Assembly (NCBI GenBank): GCA_032622095.1
Contig: CP136069.1
Span: 155,423,043 to 155,487,042 of the forward strand
Direction of reading: 5' to 3'
DNA from: Siphonodentalium dalli
Lineage: Eukaryota; Mollusca; Scaphopoda; Gadilida; Siphonodentaliidae
DNA: 64,000 bases
Shown here: in pieces, positions 46,360 through 56,497 of the stretch
How positions within the stretch are numbered: position 1 is the stretch's first letter
Layout of the letters: every line of letters starts with the position of its first letter
The notes under the pieces: generated by a model
What the model saw: the letters and a program-made list of their open reading frames with translations, nothing else
What the model was told of the DNA's origin: nothing
Databases searched by the model: none
Translations under genes and position numbers: made by a program

Positions 46360-46542
46360 CCCCCCACTGCCGACGAGCGTAACACTTTCTTGGGCATTGT
46401 GGAGAGAAGAATCGAAATATTAAAGAACAAAGAAACCGGCACCATTCACCAGCGCCGGAAAAATAATGCATGGAAAGAAATTTCTTTGGAAATAGCCGGG
46501 AAATATCCAAACACAACCAAAACACAACCAAAATTCTTCTGA
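46360..46542 (+). pseudogene. Myb/SANT-like DNA-binding domain fragment
   Basis: The frame (open from 46333) contains ERNTFLGIVERRIEILKNK, ETGTIHQRRKNNAWKEIS and LEIAGKYPN. This matches the pattern F-L-x-L-V-E-n-I-L-x-N-K...K-n-A-W-x-E-I of Myb/SANT-like domains found in transposon-associated (Harbinger type) and related nuclear proteins. The similarity ends before the usual RT-x-x-Q-L-x-x-K-W part and the frame stops at 46540. It looks like a broken or exon-sized piece; no neighbouring transposase was seen. Confidence 0.5.
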
Positions 46543-47209
46543 GACGTTATCTTCTTGGCTCTTCATTTTCACACTGTGCTAATTAAAAAACCTCATTAAT
46601 ATCATTGAAACTCATTCTGCAGATATATAAACGCAAGCATGAGTCTCCACACAATTATACCCAAAAATTATACCGCTATACATGCCGATTGTGGCCGGTG
46701 AGTGTTCATGAATTAGTCGTAATAGGGTGACATACAGTGTACCTACACAATGTACAGTCAATTGACAGGTGACAAATCTGATAGATTGGATCAATCACAC
46801 CATCGACAGCGTGTGTCGTTTGCGCTAAAGCAAAGATACCTTTGCGTTCAGCCGCTACCATATAAACTACCTGGTTTATAAAATAGTCTCGCTTGGTGAA
46901 TAGCACCCCATGGAGTCTTTCGTCGCAAAGAAGTTATACCGTCTCTGGCAAATACAAAACCAGCCTTTGACCGTCGGGGAAATTCAATTATATTTGTTTA
47001 TACATGGCAATTTTCGCTATTCATATGATTGTGGTGTATAATGTATTGTGCATGCATCGAATATCGAGAAAACAGCAGGAACACGAAAGTCCATTTGAAA
47101 ATCATCAGCTGCTATGTCCGGAAATGCTTCTATCAATTAAAGGTGGATTATCACTTTGTAAACATGTATTATATAGTTACTGCGGGGTATAAAATATTAG
47201 ATACGAATC
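46543..47209. other. No gene recognised
   Basis: 'gacatacagtgtacctacac' at about 46729 also occurs at about 45990, a short direct repeat. Nothing else found. Confidence 0.3.
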
Positions 47210-47621
47210 GAAGACTCCTGTCCGGAAATGCTTCTATCGATTAATATTGATTTTATTTGGAATATTGTCTGGTCTAAAAAGGTGTGGTTGTTTAGCTAAC
47301 AAAAAATAGTGGTTACTGTTAACAGAGACCAGGAATTTTATTGTGTAATTTTGTCACAAATAAACGTTAATTAGACTCATTATCGCTTATAAGTTATAAC
47401 TATGGAATAAAACAATACGATCAATCAAACTGGGACATTTGGCGTTCGGTACGTAGCTATGGGAACAGCCTAATGCTCCCTAGCGCTATATGGTATCTAC
47501 TGAATTGTTTGTTCTAAAAATAGGCCAATAAAGTGTCCCAATTAATCATCTCATATCATAATAAAATATTCGAAATAAAATCAATATTAATTGATAGGAG
47601 CCTTTCCGGACAGGTGTCTTC
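47210..47621. repeat. Inverted-repeat element with ~42-bp ends
   Basis: GAAGACTCCTGTCCGGAAAT at the left pairs with 'tttccggacaggtgtcttc' at the right, extended by 'atcgattaatattga' / 'tcaatattaattgat'. A further direct copy of 'tccggaaatgcttctatc' lies at about 47117, just outside. Confidence 0.6.
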
Positions 47622-48157
47622 AATTCATATTTATTATTTTATACCCACCCAACTATTTCAAATTTATTATTTAAAGAGATATTCCATCTTTAATATTGAT
47701 TTATGTCCCTATATCTTTCACCTGGTTATTGACTGAATAAGCCCTATCTCTATCAAACCCATTCTAGAAATATGTCAGTTAAATGTCAGTAATACCAAAT
47801 TTAGTGGCTGCTAAATTTTTGTCTCCTTTGCCCTAAAGTCCTGCATTGACATTAAAATAAATACACATTAAATATATGCCATTTATAACTTTTGTATACG
47901 ACGAACATGAAATCAAGAATAACCATGTGATTGATATGGTAGCTCTGACCGTTCGTCGGAGCGGACAAAATCAATCATATATATGCCAGTCACACTTGAA
48001 AGCCAGAAATCACATCCACGCGTTGGAACCTGGTCTTGGTGGGGAAACTGTTCCCGATTATAGTGCGAGATAATTTCTTAGCACATTCGTTTTCTTCTTT
48101 ATTCGCCTCATTGAAATCGAAAACCGAAGCTCCGGGCCGATTGATATCCAAGCTTAA
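47622..48157. other. No gene recognised
   Basis: AT-rich, no motifs. Confidence 0.3.
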
Positions 48158-48390
48158 CCCTTCCATGACTGGAGCTTCCTGAATTTTTTAGAAAACCCAA
48201 TGCATTCTCCCATAGGGCGCCTCGCATATATGAGAGAATCCATTGGCATAACAATAGTATATTGACCATGTAAGCCAATGCATTATCTTACATATGGGAG
48301 GTTCCTTATATGTGAGACTCGCATATATAAGAGAATGCACTGCCACCTAATCTTTAATACTGCAACAGCGCAGCTCCAGCCATCCAGGGG
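48158..48390 (+). mobile_element. piggyBac-like MITE subfamily 2, decayed copy
   Basis: TTAA (48154-48157) then CCCTTCCATGACTGGAGCTT; the right part 'aacagcgcagctccagccat' matches the far end of the copies at 13612 and 14220. The right TTAA is lost. Two degraded hairpins inside. Confidence 0.65.
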
Positions 48391-49794
48391 AAATGCCCCA
48401 TCTAATTTGACATCGTGAAATTACCATTTTGTGTGGCATTCATCTAGCGAACATATATGCAGGAGATAAAACTAAGAAGGTTTCCACTTGTTGTCAAGCT
48501 GTCAAAAAAGTTTTTTTAAAAAGCGCCATTTGATAAAGATAGTGTTTACTTTGTAATACGTTTATTCTCTGATCAAAAAGATATTGCAGACCATATATAT
48601 GTTTTAAGTTATTCTAATCGCCATGTGTTGGGGTTGCATTCTAATTTAAAGTTACAGGTAAAGAACGAATGGACGGGAATTTTGTCTGAACATCCAGCGA
48701 AATGTTATGCAGAATATAAATATACAATCATATATACCATTGAGAAGCCAACACGCACACGATTAGATAGCGACATATACTTAATCGCGGTTCACGTTTA
48801 TATAGCGAGTGATATTAAATCGCAATAACACGAGGCATGCGCGATGCGAGGTTAGGATTGAAGCTATAGGATTAAGTGATTTAAAGATCGTTCCCCTGAA
48901 CCCACCAAAGGCCACCCACGCAATAGGAGAATTTGACTTATATTTCACAAACGTTGATCAATTGTGGTGTTGTAAATACTTTCATTTATTTCTCCCTTCC
49001 GACCAGGGGGGGGGGGGGTGGAAAATAGTTTATTTATTTCTCCCTTCCGACAGGATATTTATTTCGAAATGTCATCCTAACTTCGCGTGTCACATGTTAC
49101 TGCGTTTGAATATCAATCTCTATCTAATCTTGAACCCCGATTAAGTATATTTCGCTGCCTAATCGTGCATGTGCGTATTAGGTGTTTTAAGATGCATGTG
49201 TTATCTCAACGAGTTCGAAGTATGATTTTTTGCGAGGTTCTGCCAAGCGAATATTCATACTCCAGTCGAATTGAGTTAACACACGTAACAGAATCAAATA
49301 TGTTATTGTTGTATTTATTTTATTACCACCACCAAATCTATATTTTTTTGGGCACATTATGTCAGTTTTGAACCAAAATCTCCTGCGATTTTCGTCACTT
49401 TGAACAGTAATTCCCGCTCTGAATATGAAGTTATAGTATACAGCTGATGAGGTCGCGGATTTGTGAACAAAATTAAGAGTGATTAGTCAGCAAGAAGCAA
49501 AATGTAGGTCCTGATGTAATATTCATTCATGCATATTCAGAGATCAGAACTATGAAATTTTATCAATAACATATCAATGTTCTCAAACAAAAAACAAAGT
49601 CCTTCAAAATTGTTATAGTTCAGAATCCAAGAAATTGAATAACACAGCACATTCTGAGAAAAGTATGGTGAACACATCGTATGGTGTGAACATTTTCTGC
49701 GGTGATAGTAGTGTGCTAAATTTAGCACATAGCTGCATATATATCTTTATTTCCTCCATTTCAGAAGAGTATGTATACACACATGCAGATGATA
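48391..49794. other. No gene recognised
   Basis: Contains a G run at about 49005-49017 and a duplicated 'tttatttctcccttccgac' around it (48986 and 49034). No domains. Confidence 0.35.
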
Positions 49795-50222
49795 TCTAAT
49801 GAGTCGCAATACTAAAAGAAATTTATGAACCGAGTGCACTAAATTCGATTAAAACCGAATAAATATAATTGAGACGAATTTGAAATCCTTTTTATCGCAT
49901 AATCTCATTTTGGCAAGGAAAAACGATCTCGAAACGGCTGGGATTAAAACAAATTAATATTGATTTCCTTATATCAACCACCGTGACAGTGGAAGTAAAG
50001 ACACATTCAAGAAAACATAGTTCTATTTTAAGTGTGTCTTTTAATGTTGACATAATTGTTCAACCACCCTTATCACCCACGTTTATCTCAGTCAACACTA
50101 ATTAACATAATAACATTGATCGATATAATTGCGCCACGTTCTAACGTCACTGCGTGTGCCGATAATACACGAGTGTCTTACTAAACAAATATGAGCCCGG
50201 GTTTATAGGAGCTAATTATGTG
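49795..50222 (+). repeat. Dispersed 'gagtcgcaa' repeat, copy 2
   Basis: Homologous to 40155-40660 but shorter in the middle; shares 'gatctcgaaacggctggg' and 'attgatcgatataattgcg'. Confidence 0.7.
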
Positions 50223-50307
50223 ATAAATATAAAAGAAGTTCAATAGTCTAACATTGCATCTTGGCTAATTGCGGGGCGGTAAGTTATATACTGGAAGATC
50301 TTATTAA

Positions 50308-50748
50308 CCCTTTCAGTGCCAAGTCCGATTTTTGTATCAACCCATATACCCTGTGCCAATGCATTCTCTTATATATGCGAGTCGACCATAGGTCGCCTCG
50401 CATATATAAGAGAATGCATTGGCCTAACAATTTTTCATCATTTGTTATTATTTTTTACAATTTTAATAATTTTTTCTTATATTCTTTAACAGACTTATTT
50501 TGTAGGTTTAGTGCCAGGGAATCTTACGTTTTTCATGGGCATCAAAATTATTACTATGAATACTTGGTGATAGTTTTGAGTTATAACATGCCCCTAAGGT
50601 TTTATCCAGTTTGTTTTTAAATTCGCTATAGCACGCTTAAGCATACCCAAAACAAAATCTTTAAAAAATCTATTTATTTATTTTTTTAGGGCCGATTTTA
50701 CAGACCGTAAATTAGGGCCGATGAGATCGGTCCCTGGCACTGAAAGGG
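50308..50748 (-). mobile_element. piggyBac-like MITE, copy B (best-preserved)
   Basis: 441 bp with ends CCCTTTCAGTGCCA and TGGCACTGAAAGGG and perfect TTAA on both sides (50304-50307, 50749-50752). Reverse complement of copy A, lacking a short piece found near 13130-13150. It carries the GCCAATGCATTCTC hairpin at 50352-50421. Confidence 0.88.
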
Positions 50749-50822
50749 TTAAAGAACATGTAATCTCAATTTTGCGGGGCGGTAAAGTACACCAGTGGTT
50801 AAGTGGTTCTATGATTTTGGTG

Positions 50823-52094
50823 GGTCCTGCTGAATTACTATATGATGCTGGTCGGGCAAAATGATGCTGTTAAGAAAATGTACCGTTATTTTATCGAAAG
50901 GTGTCATTGTTGAGGTGTTTGGATAATCCGAGCTCTTTGAGAAAAAGCCAGAAAATGTATGAATATTATACATCTGTCTTTCAAAATAGTATAGCTTCTC
51001 TGGTGATGAATATCCATCTTGAATATGGTCAGATTGTAACAGCCAAAATTGTAATTATCATAATATTTTAAAGACATAGATAATATGAGATAAGATTTAA
51101 TGCAAAATACACCAAATGGGCAGTTGCACAGCATATAATAAATACAACATATATCAACATAAAGAATAATTTAACATGAGTAATCAAGTAGGATATGCAT
51201 ATACGTTCTCGTGAATTTACTGACATAAAATCTCAGGTTTACTTGCTTTTGTTAGATATATGTATATTCTCTCGAATGATGAAGAAAGACCGGACCATGT
51301 CGTATATAACGTTAACGGTTGCAATTTGTTCATTCTGCATAATAAATCTGAACTTCTCATAATTCGTCTTTTCTAAGAAATTAGGGCGTGTTGCAATTAT
51401 GTCCTTTACATAAGTTTCGCGAATACTTTCGTAGGCCTGACATTCTGAGATGAAATGATATTCTGCCTCAATTTGTTTTGAATTACACGCAGAACACAAT
51501 CTTTCTCTCACAGGTTTTGGGGACTTTATGGTGGACTTATTCCGGTGCGTGAAACTGATAAGTTAGTACTCATGCAGGTGTTATGCCAATCTGAGGAATG
51601 TATAGCATTCTCCATAACATCGCCGAAAATTTCAAAGAAATGACTCCATAGAAATAATCGTCTGAACATGACGTCGCTTCGCTCAATTGTAAATATTTAC
51701 ATCTGGATTCGGGACGCAACTATCGGCGATAAACAAACACAAATGAATTCGTCATCGAGAGTCATTGCATTTAATTAATATAGCAGAATGACGGTGTGTG
51801 TGTTGTCAATTTGGATTAATATTTATAAACATAACTACTAACTTTGAGCAAGATTATTTCTCCATTTCTATGTGATCACACTACCGGAGTGTTTCAATCA
51901 CTTTGATACATAAGTTTGAATGTTTTATAAAAATAATCGGTTTTATTACCTCCAGTCGTTCAGATTTGCCAATTAATTTACCGAAAATGACAACTTTAGA
52001 AAAAATACATTTCCGTCACAGCATCAGTTTTCCCCACCAGCATCATAGCAATTATGCAATATACCAACCAGTATCATAGTAACGTAGCAGGACC
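50823..52094. mobile_element. Possible 1.3-kb relative of the GGTCCTGCT foldback
   Basis: The left end GGTCCTGCTGAATTACTAT and the inverted right end GGTCCTGCTACGTTACTATG match the ends of the 122-bp foldback at 20586-20707, each followed by gatgctggt / gatactggt. A LINE fragment lies inside. Whether this is one element or two solitary ends is unclear. Confidence 0.4.
51239..51560 (-). pseudogene. LINE ORF2 extreme C-terminus, Cys-His segment
   Basis: The minus-strand reading RERLCSACNSKQIEAEYHFI followed by SECQAYESIRETYV has the C-x2-C-n-H-n-C spacing and flanking IExExHF string of the C-terminal zinc-knuckle-like segment of many non-LTR ORF2 proteins. The frame extends upstream to about 51560 (FTHRNKSTIKSPKPV). 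No RT domain is present, so it is a 5'-truncated remnant. Confidence 0.65.
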
Positions 52095-52207
52095 ATTTAA
52101 CCGGGGTATAGTAGGTTGCACTGGTGTATATGTGTTTCGGAGTGACATCTAGCGGATATAGGAGAGAATAAAATAGACACAGGGCCCTGATTTATCAATA
52201 GCCTTGT

Positions 52208-52780
52208 CACGGGGGGAGAACTGCGACGTGAGGATCGGTGGCATTCCGATAAAGAGACGGTGGAAATCCGATAAACGAGACGGTTCGCTTTCGGCGACAA
52301 ACGAGATTTTCTTCGTTGTTTGGGCATTCAAACGGAATTGCCGTGACAAATCAGGTTTCATATCATCATATCGTTATTTTAGTTACTAATATCCATCAAA
52401 ATCTAGACGATACAGTGAGTAAAACCAATAGAATCGCCATTTAAAAGTCACGCGACGGTTCGTTTTCCGATAAAAACGAACCGTCGCGTGCCTTTAGCGG
52501 AAAACGAACCGTCGCGTGACTTTTAAATGGCTATTCTCTTGGTTCTAGTCACTGTATCGTCTATATTTTGATGGATATTAGTAACTTATATAACGATATG
52601 ATGATATGAAACCTGATTTGTCACGGCAATTCCGTTTGAATGCCCAAACACGAAGAAAATCTCGCTTGTCGCCGAAAGCGAACCGTCTCGTTTATCGGAT
52701 TTCCACCGTCTCTTTATCGGAATTCCACCGTCTCTTTATCGGAATGCCACCGATCCTCACGTCGCAGTTCTCCCCCCATG
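52208..52780. mobile_element. 0.57-kb palindromic element with CTTGT duplication
   Basis: Ends CACGGGGGGAGAACTGCGAC and inverted CATGGGGGGAGAACTGCGAC; CTTGT directly flanks both sides (52203-52207, 52781-52785). Arms of about 270 bases match nearly throughout (for example 'gatcggtggcattccgataa', 'gtcacgcgacggttcgtttt'). An internal unit 'gacggtggaa(a/t)tccgataa' is duplicated in the right arm. No ORF of substance; reported frames simply mirror each other. Confidence 0.85.
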
Positions 52781-52785
52781 CTTGT

Positions 52786-53128
52786 GTGTTTTTTGCATAA
52801 AAAATCATCACACCTCTTCCCTATGATTTCCCTAGGTAAAATAGCCATGGCACAGGAATTAACCCTTTGTAGTGAAGTTTGAATTTTGTGGTGCTGTCTA
52901 AACTGTAACATTATTTCTTTAGTGCGGTTCTGACACTAGTTACGAAAACACAAGATTTAAAGGCGAATTGCCTACTAGACGGACATGATTTTTTTGCATG
53001 AATATGTTCCGCAAATGTCAATCTTTCATATTTAAAGAAAATTTTGGACCTAGGATTAAAACGTTTGCACTGAGGCCTATGGCAAACATTAACACCAGTG
53101 TAACCAGTAAACTGGCAAGAACTCTCAC
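52786..53128. other. No gene recognised
   Basis: Downstream side (minus strand) of the candidate first exon; would be intron if that call is right. Confidence 0.3.
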
Positions 53129-53192
53129 CTTGGATAGCTGCTAGGACATGCAGGAAGAATATCATGTTCCGGGTGGAGTCCAACCTCCCCAT
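53129..53192 (-). CDS. Candidate first coding exon with signal-peptide-like start
   Basis: On the minus strand an ATG at 53192 opens MGRLDSTRNMIFFLHVLAAI and Q, then CAAG/GTGAGAG, a strong splice-donor match, with the exon ending at 53129. MIFFLHVLAAIQG is hydrophobic in signal-peptide fashion. The frame continues open past the donor to 52911 without recognisable homology. No second exon was identified. This rests on a donor match and hydrophobicity only. Confidence 0.22.
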
Positions 53193-53636
53193 CGTTATAT
53201 ACCGGCGAATTGAAGCCGTCGGTCAGTACTCCTGTTCAGCTGTTATCAATACGCCATGCCGCTGACTCTAACCGCACTAATGGTAACTGAAATGACCGTT
53301 AATTTGCTATTTGAGATTAATACCCGGAAGGCAGTGTGATCGATGAAGTCATCACCACAGCCATCGAGTGAGAGATTATAATTAAACACATATAATTCTT
53401 CTGGGGTGAAAATCGCATACTGTATATAATGAGGTCGATTTTATCTGATGGTGCATGGTCCTCGGAGAATTTACAAATAATATGACCCGCCTATAACCCA
53501 ACACTCCTGTTAATACGGGTATCAAACGGGGACGTGGTTAAATTGTTTAATCATGTACACACGTTTCTGTTACCGCCGTTTTGTCAATTCAAAATGTATT
53601 CGGGCGATGGGCTAGCTAAGTCGAAATATATACATA
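53193..53636. other. No gene recognised
   Basis: No repeat or domain identified. Confidence 0.3.
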
Positions 53637-54145
53637 CTAGCATGGTTACCCGGAGTTGCCCATGTTAAAGTGATGTGAAACCCTCTGTGGATATTTGGTG
53701 GGAATAGAGAATACTCTTGCTCTCAAAGTGAACGTTACACGTATTCTCATAACTTGTATACCCAAATGACATCACAAAACATATTCTTACACATGGAATA
53801 TAAGTAGTGGCTGACCTTTTCAGGTCGGAGCGATTATCATTTTGTTTCTCGCGTTTAATCCGTCCCACCAATAAAGAAGTATTTATTTAATTACAACTGC
53901 GTATACTTCAGACGTTATAGCATGAAACATGAACATCATAAACACATTAGTTCGAAAAAATAAAAGACGACAATTGTGTTTTACATAGAGATGTATCAAG
54001 CAATCAATCAATCTAGTTTATCATATCTTCATGAAGATACATATATTTTAAAGATATGTCCAGGTGCTCATCTGTTCTGGTGCTATATACTAGCTAATCA
54101 TTTTCAGTTTAAAAGAATTGATGTTATGCATGCATGTACTAGCCT
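53637..54145 (-). mobile_element. Dispersed repeat, Helitron-like 3' end, copy 2
   Basis: CTAG at 53637-53640, then 'catggttacccggagttgcc' and the shared body ('aagtgatgtgaaaccctctg', 'acttcagacgttatagcatg', 'atcttcatgaagatac'). It contains an insert (about 53720-53880) absent from the copy at 7205. Confidence 0.55.
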
Positions 54146-54411
54146 GTATACGATAGACACCGGGTCTTGCATTTCAATCCACCTCGCGCAATCCCAGATC
54201 TGCATTAGCAACGATTTGACGATAACTCGGTAACTCGGAATGACAACAACAAACGCTCTTTATTTATTTTTCCATTTTAGAGTATCAACGGACCTCATTA
54301 AATCTTTTGAAAGGGACAAATTTTTCTTCAGGATTTTTAATGGACATCACATTAGTAATCTGGTTGCATATATTGTGTATCCTGTATATACGTTTTATAC
54401 TGCTGCGACGT

Positions 54412-54416
<5 letters not shown>

Positions 54417-54449
<33 letters not shown>
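54417..54449. repeat. (TA)n microsatellite
   Basis: Alternating TA directly before the CTAG end of the H3 element. Confidence 0.95.
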
Positions 54450-54450
<1 letters not shown>

Positions 54451-55049
54451 TAGAAGATGACCTGACTTCGTCCGGGCTTTGACCTTGAATTGACCATTTT
54501 GAAGGTCAAGGTCAGTTGGGGTAACGATTTGACCCGTCCAAAACACTGCCCGGACAAAAGTACCCGACAAAAGTACCCGTCGAAATCCATCCTGTTTTAC
54601 CCGATTTGACCTTGAATTGATCATTTTGAAGGTCAAGGTCAGGTCGGGGTCACGACTCGACCCGTCCAAAACACCCAGTGGACAAAGGTAACCCCACGTA
54701 TCAAATTTCGTCGAAATCCCATCAAAATTGGCGATTTGACCTTGAATTGACCCGATTTCAAGGTCAAGGTAACGTCGCACGGGTAAATGAATATGCTTAT
54801 GAGACTCCCCATACGAAAGTACCCCCACATACCAAGTTTCATTGAATCCCGTGATCTTCGGGTGTTTGACCTTGAAACGACCCGATTTCAAGGTCAAGAT
54901 CGCGTCGCACGGGCAAATTAATAGGCATATGTCACTCCCCGGCCGATAATACCCCCACATACCAAGTTTCATCGAAATCGGCTCGGCCGTTTTCGAGTCC
55001 ATCGATTACAGACACACACACACACAGATCTTCCAAAATATATAATAGA
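54450..55049 (-). mobile_element. Helitron-like element, family H3
   Basis: On the minus strand it begins TCTATTATATATTTTGGAAG and ends with a GC-rich imperfect hairpin (AAGCCCGGACGAAGTCAGG) and CTAG (54450-54453). Inside, a unit with 'ttgaccttgaattgac', 'caaggtcaaggt' and 'taccaagtttcat' is repeated four or five times. A 216-codon frame across it is repeat-derived, and I do not consider it a gene. Confidence 0.65.
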
Positions 55050-55491
55050 CTAGCCGATGAGCCCGACGTTGTCCGGGCTATTCAAAAACCAAATTTCAAG
55101 TCGATAGCTCCACCCGTTTCCGATGAGCCCGACGTTGTCCGGGCTATTCAAAAACCAAATTTCAAGTCCATAGCTCTACCCGTTTCCGAGATCTGGTCTG
55201 CGCATGCGCGAAACTGGAGTCGCACGGGCTCGGCGACCCGATAAAATTCGTATCCGGGGCAAGATACTTTCACATAGCAAATTTCAAGTCGATAGCTCCA
55301 CCCGTTTCCGAGATCTCTCTGCGCATGCGCGAAGCGGGCGCCGCACGGGCTCGCCAATACGACAACGTCCACCGCCTGGTCAAACTACACACACGTACCA
55401 AGTTTCGTCCCGATCGGTAGAGAATCGTAGATTTGTATAAATGACAGACAAACATACAAACATACAGAGGTCTTCAAAAATATATATGAGA
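55050..55491 (-). mobile_element. Helitron-like H1 element a
   Basis: CTAG 3' end at 55050-55053, 5' TCTCATATATA end at 55491. About two internal 122-bp units plus an extra copy of the 'gatgagcccgacgttgtccg' hairpin near 55122. Confidence 0.7.
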
Positions 55492-56142
55492 CTAGCCGAT
55501 GAGCCCGACGTTGTCCAGGCTATTCAAAAACCGACGAAATTTGTATCCGGGGCAAGATACATTGACATAGCAAATTTCAAGTCGATAGCTCCACCCGTTT
55601 CCGAGATCTGGTCTGCGCATGCGCGAAGCTGGCGTCGCACGGGCTCGGCGACCCGATAAAATTCTTATCCGGGGCAAGATACATTCACATACCAAATTTC
55701 AAGTCGATAGCTCCACCCGTTTCCGAGATCTCGTCTGCGCATGCGCGAAGCTGACGTCGCACGGGCTCGGTGACCCGATAAAATTCTTATCCGGGGCAAG
55801 ATACATTCACATACCAAATTTCAAGTCGATAGCTCCACCCGTTTCCGAGATCTCGTCTGCGCATGCGCGAAGCTGACGTCGCACGGGCTCGGTGACCCGA
55901 TAAAATTCGTATCCGGGGCAAGATACATTCACATACCAAATTTCAAGTCGATAGCTCCACCCGTTTCCGAGATCTCGTCTGCGCATGCACGGGCTCGCCA
56001 ATACGACAACGTTCACCGCCTGGTCAAACTACACTCACGTACCAAGTTTCGTCCCGATCGGTCGAGAATCGTAGATTTGTATTAATGACAGACAGACAGA
56101 CAGACAAACAAACAAACAGAGGTCTTCAAAATATATATGAGA
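55492..56142 (-). mobile_element. Helitron-like H1 element b
   Basis: Abuts element a exactly (CTAG at 55492-55495). About four 122-bp units (period measured at 55611, 55733, 55855). The 5' end TCTCATATATATTTTGAAGA is at 56142. Confidence 0.72.
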
Positions 56143-56159
56143 CTAGCAGGTTAGCCCGC

Positions 56160-56370
56160 CACTGGCGGCAATCGTCAGAAACATGACATTTTTTAAAATT
56201 ATTTTGTTTTTATTTATATTTTTTAAAATATATTTTAATATTAATTTAATGTTTTTTAAATTTAATTTAATGTTTTTTAAATTTAATTTATGTTTTTTTG
56301 AATTTTTTAATATTTATTTAATTATTAGTTTAATTTAATTCTTTTTTATAATTTAATTGTTTTTTTTTAT
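56160..56370. repeat. A/T low-complexity stretch
   Basis: Runs of 'tttaatttaatg' and 'tttttta'. A similar stretch follows the H2 3' hairpin at 60130-60245 and 62455-62540. Confidence 0.7.
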
Positions 56371-56497
56371 GAAAAATCCCCCCTTCCTAGGAACGACAGA
56401 CAACGCATTCTTTGTTTTTCAATGAGTTAATTCATGGTACCCGTCCTAAACTTCCCCGTTATTTAACTCCCCGTGGCCATTGAGCAGCCCCTGACAG

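Noticed and set aside
52097-52911. Ser/Arg-rich frames around 52149-52361 and 52606-52882
   Set aside because: The same peptide appears on opposite strands because both lie in arms of the 52208-52780 palindrome.
54352-55002. 216-codon minus-strand frame
   Set aside because: Made of H3 internal repeats and a (TA)n run; the repeated peptide pattern follows the DNA repeat.
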